Positions 4,516 to 6,584 of a stretch of DNA of 6,584 bases are shown here, piece after piece. A program made the translations under genes and the position numbers. Origin of the DNA: Thermococcus sp. (GTDB taxonomy: Archaea > Methanobacteriota_B > Thermococci > Thermococcales > Thermococcaceae); assembly GCA_015522395.1 (NCBI GenBank), contig WAMH01000129.1, positions 1 through 6,584 of the forward strand. Direction: 5' to 3'. The notes beneath the pieces were generated by a model. The model was not told the DNA's origin. It worked only from the letters and a program-made list of their open reading frames with translations, and did not search any database. Position 1 is the stretch's first letter, and every line of letters begins with the position of its first letter.

Positions 4516-6584
4516 TCAGCGCCTTCTGAACACGAAAACCGCACCGAGCAACACCAGCGCTATCAGCGCGTAGTTGCTGAACATCGGAACCTGCTGGAGG
4601 TTAACCGCTGTAGATTCTGCACCGGTGCTCGTATCAAGGACGTCTAGCGGGCCGTAGACCTCGTCGTGCTCGTAGAGCTCCACCCTTACCTGTATCGTGC
4701 TCTTCCCGGAGAGTGAAAGGGCATCCGCGGGCACCTGGATGAAGACGGAGGAATCCTCGGATGAGGGTATAAACACCGCCTGTGACGTCCTGATTGGGGT
4801 TCCGTTGATGGTGTAGAGGTCAAGATCCTCCGGGGTGCGGTCGGTCACGCCCGCCTTGGCCAGATCGACGATGGCATAGTAGTCCCATTTCCCGTCGTTG
4901 TTCACATCAAAGTAAATCTTGAGGAGGGGTGCCGGGGTCTTGCCGAGAACGTTCATCGGGGTAACGCCTATGTCCATGTAGAGCAGGCCGTCCGGATCGT
5001 ACTTCAGCTGGAGGGACCGGAGATCGTAGGTAATGCCAGTGAACGGTGAGGTTCCGCTGTCGGAGGTGTCCTTCCACACGAACGTGCCGTTGATGTACGT
5101 GGTCTCGCCCGGGCTTACCGTTTCCGTGTTAACCCACTGGCTGGAGTCCTCGGGAACGCGGGCGGTCAGCTCGGAGGTGTCTATATAAACCGTCCTCGTC
5201 GGGAGGGTTATGGTGTTGCCGTTGGTCAGCGTTACTGAGACGGAGTAGTTGTAAGCCCCGGAGCCGAGCTCACTCACGTTGTAGTACGCGTGGTAGGGGT
5301 TGTCAACGGTCATCGTGTACGTGTGCCCGTTGAACGTTAGTGTGGCGCTGCTTATGTTAACCAGCGAGCCCACCTCGATGTACGCCCAGGTAGTGTGCAG
5401 TGTCTCGTTCTCAAGCGGGGTTATGCCGGTGTAGTTGAGTATCGGGACGTCGGCGCTGACGGTGAGCCAGCTTCCGTTTTCCGGTATGGGGATCGGGAAG
5501 TTCTCCTCCGGGCTGATTATGTAGTGAAGGTAAGTGGAGTTGACTATTATCTCAAAAGAGTCGAGGGTCCCGGTGACACCATCCTGATACTTATCCGCGA
5601 GGTGCATGAAAAATGGAACGTACAGGGAGTCAACCGCGCTGGAGTCCGCCAGTGCCCCAAGGCTGTCCGTCAGGTCGAGGACTATTGGGCTGTCCGGGAA
5701 GGAGTAATTCTGATAGCTGGCCAAGTAAGAGGCAGATGGGTAGTATCCAATATAGAAGTTGAAAAATCTCTTGCTCCATATGGGGTTTTCAGTACTGCCG
5801 GCTCCTAACTCTATCCCGGCCCACGTAGTTATATACCCTGTGTTCGAATCATAGGCCCCGCCGATTATTTCTCCCCTCAGGGGATGAGTTATCTGGAACT
5901 CCGCAAACAACTCGGGCTTGTAGGGCTGGGGTTCCTCCGGGACGAAAATGTATGCAAGTCCCTGACTGAGTTCATGGTTGGGGTCCTGAGCGGCTTGATA
6001 CGTCAGCCACCAGTAACCGTGGTCTCCCCAGTCAGTTCCCCACGAGTTGACCATCAGGAGGGCCCCCTGTCCGTCGGGGGTGCTAAGGTTGTCATCGTAG
6101 CCGACTATCGTAACGGCGTGACCACCTTCATAAGTTGAATGATACTGGTTAAGAGCGTAGATGTTGTTGTCGTAACTACTCAGATAGAAAAAGTCATAGT
6201 AGACGTATATAGCAGTCTCGGCTATGTATCCGGCAGCCAAAAGCCCCTTGAGATAGGTGAACTGGGTTGAGTTTGTCATGTTGATTATGTAAACCGTTCC
6301 CCCGGTTGTACCGCCCCATACCGCGTCGTACATTCCGGGAACGCCCTTGTTGAACATGGCAGCCTTCCACTGACTCTCGTTTGGCCATATGTGAATCCAG
6401 CTCGAGGGTTGTGTGTTCTTATCGTAGTAAAGGGGGAAGTCACTTATCGGGACCGCACCAACGGTTGATATCAAACTGAGGGCATCCTGGGGGATACTCC
6501 CGCTGTCACTGCCGTTGTTAATCAGGTTGTACGTGAACGTTGGATCCATTATAGTGTCGTTGGTGCTGGGATGGGGGTTGTTCC
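4516..6584 (-). CDS. Secreted papain-family (C1) cysteine peptidase, C-terminally anchored (5' end beyond window)
   Basis: The reading frame is open to the window edge: codons continue 11 residues upstream of the Met at 6549 (numbered 1 here) without a stop, so that Met is internal and the gene is partial. The papain-type catalytic half ends near residue 203. It shows catalytic His144 in EGGHAVTIVGYDD and Asn168 in LMVNSWGTDWGDHGY. The catalytic Cys segment and signal peptide must lie upstream, outside the window. A long beta-type region follows (about 204-650), rich in Tyr, Ser, Thr and Asn. It has many N-x-S/T sequons and an EF-hand-like DVNNDGKWD (548-556). The C-terminus (654-677) is VPMFS, then a hydrophobic helix, then Arg-Arg-Arg, a membrane anchor or sorting signal placing the body outside the cell. 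It is convergent with inositol-1-phosphate synthase. The likely role is degradation of external protein; specificity is unknown. Confidence 0.88.
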   Translation of the reverse strand, partial: NNPHPSTNDTIMDPTFTYNLINNGSDSGSIPQDALSLISTVGAVPISDFPLYYDKNTQPSSWIHIWPNESQWKAAMFNKGVPGMYDAVWGGTTGGTVYIINMTNSTQFTYLKGLLAAGYIAETAIYVYYDFFYLSSYDNNIYALNQYHSTYEGGHAVTIVGYDDNLSTPDGQGALLMVNSWGTDWGDHGYWWLTYQAAQDPNHELSQGLAYIFVPEEPQPYKPELFAEFQITHPLRGEIIGGAYDSNTGYITTWAGIELGAGSTENPIWSKRFFNFYIGYYPSASYLASYQNYSFPDSPIVLDLTDSLGALADSSAVDSLYVPFFMHLADKYQDGVTGTLDSFEIIVNSTYLHYIISPEENFPIPIPENGSWLTVSADVPILNYTGITPLENETLHTTWAYIEVGSLVNISSATLTFNGHTYTMTVDNPYHAYYNVSELGSGAYNYSVSVTLTNGNTITLPTRTVYIDTSELTARVPEDSSQWVNTETVSPGETTYINGTFVWKDTSDSGTSPFTGITYDLRSLQLKYDPDGLLYMDIGVTPMNVLGKTPAPLLKIYFDVNNDGKWDYYAIVDLAKAGVTDRTPEDLDLYTINGTPIRTSQAVFIPSSEDSSVFIQVPADALSLSGKSTIQVRVELYEHDEVYGPLDVLDTSTGAESTAVNLQQVPMFSNYALIALVLLGAVFVFRRR

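Noticed and set aside
5395..5808. A 137-codon plus-strand frame, and another of 84 codons at 5884-6138
   Set aside because: Both are antisense to the peptidase, whose catalytic motifs establish the true strand. Neither has a ribosome site or recognisable features.
6547..6549. Met codon at 6549 as the start of the peptidase
   Set aside because: The frame stays open for 11 more codons to the window edge, the catalytic Cys segment and signal peptide are missing downstream, and no ribosome site precedes this ATG (the upstream bases are CACTATA).
1..6584. CRISPR arrays, insertion sequences, tRNA or rRNA genes
   Set aside because: I saw no regularly spaced direct repeats, transposase motifs, terminal inverted repeats or tRNA-like cloverleaf sequences. 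Nearly all of the window is accounted for by four long genes.

Overview
The window looks like chromosomal DNA of a hyperthermophilic euryarchaeon of the order Thermococcales (Thermococcus or Pyrococcus-like). The reasons are archaeal BRE/TATA promoters, GGTGAT and GGAGGTG ribosome binding sites, heavy AGG/AGA and ATA codon use, tight gene packing, and a gene pair for the hyperthermophile solute di-myo-inositol phosphate (DIP). The genus is inferred from these traits and was not tested by a search.

Layout, left to right. (1) Positions 1-17 hold the first codons of a gene running left off the window (MRVAV...), preceded by a good ribosome site. (2) Positions 18-113 are a compact divergent control region whose two TATA-like elements form an inverted repeat. 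(3) Positions 114-1406 (+) encode the bifunctional IPCT/DIPPS enzyme, a sugar-type nucleotidyltransferase fused to a membrane CDP-alcohol phosphotransferase. (4) Positions 1456-3216 (+) encode a CLC-family chloride channel or Cl-/H+ antiporter with a C-terminal pair of CBS domains. (5) A 73-bp gap carries a strong promoter bracketed by a perfect 9-bp inverted repeat. (6) Positions 3290-4438 (+) encode the archaeal NAD-dependent myo-inositol-1-phosphate synthase. (7) A 77-bp convergent gap has T-rich stretches on both strands. (8) From 4516 to the right edge, on the minus strand, is the 3' part of a large secreted papain-type (C1) cysteine peptidase with a long, sequon-rich C-terminal region and a C-terminal membrane anchor. 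Its N-terminus and catalytic Cys lie outside the window.

How the genes fit together. Inositol-1-phosphate synthase makes L-myo-inositol-1-phosphate from glucose-6-phosphate. IPCT activates it with CTP to CDP-inositol, and DIPPS joins that to a second inositol-1-phosphate to give phosphorylated DIP. A phosphatase, not seen here, would finish the pathway. DIP is an anionic solute that accumulates under heat stress. The most interesting idea in the window is that a CBS-regulated chloride transporter sits between the two DIP genes, which suggests coordinated handling of organic and inorganic anions. The transporter also departs from the textbook CLC at its inner proton-glutamate and Cl- coordinating serine positions. 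The peptidase is convergent and probably unrelated.
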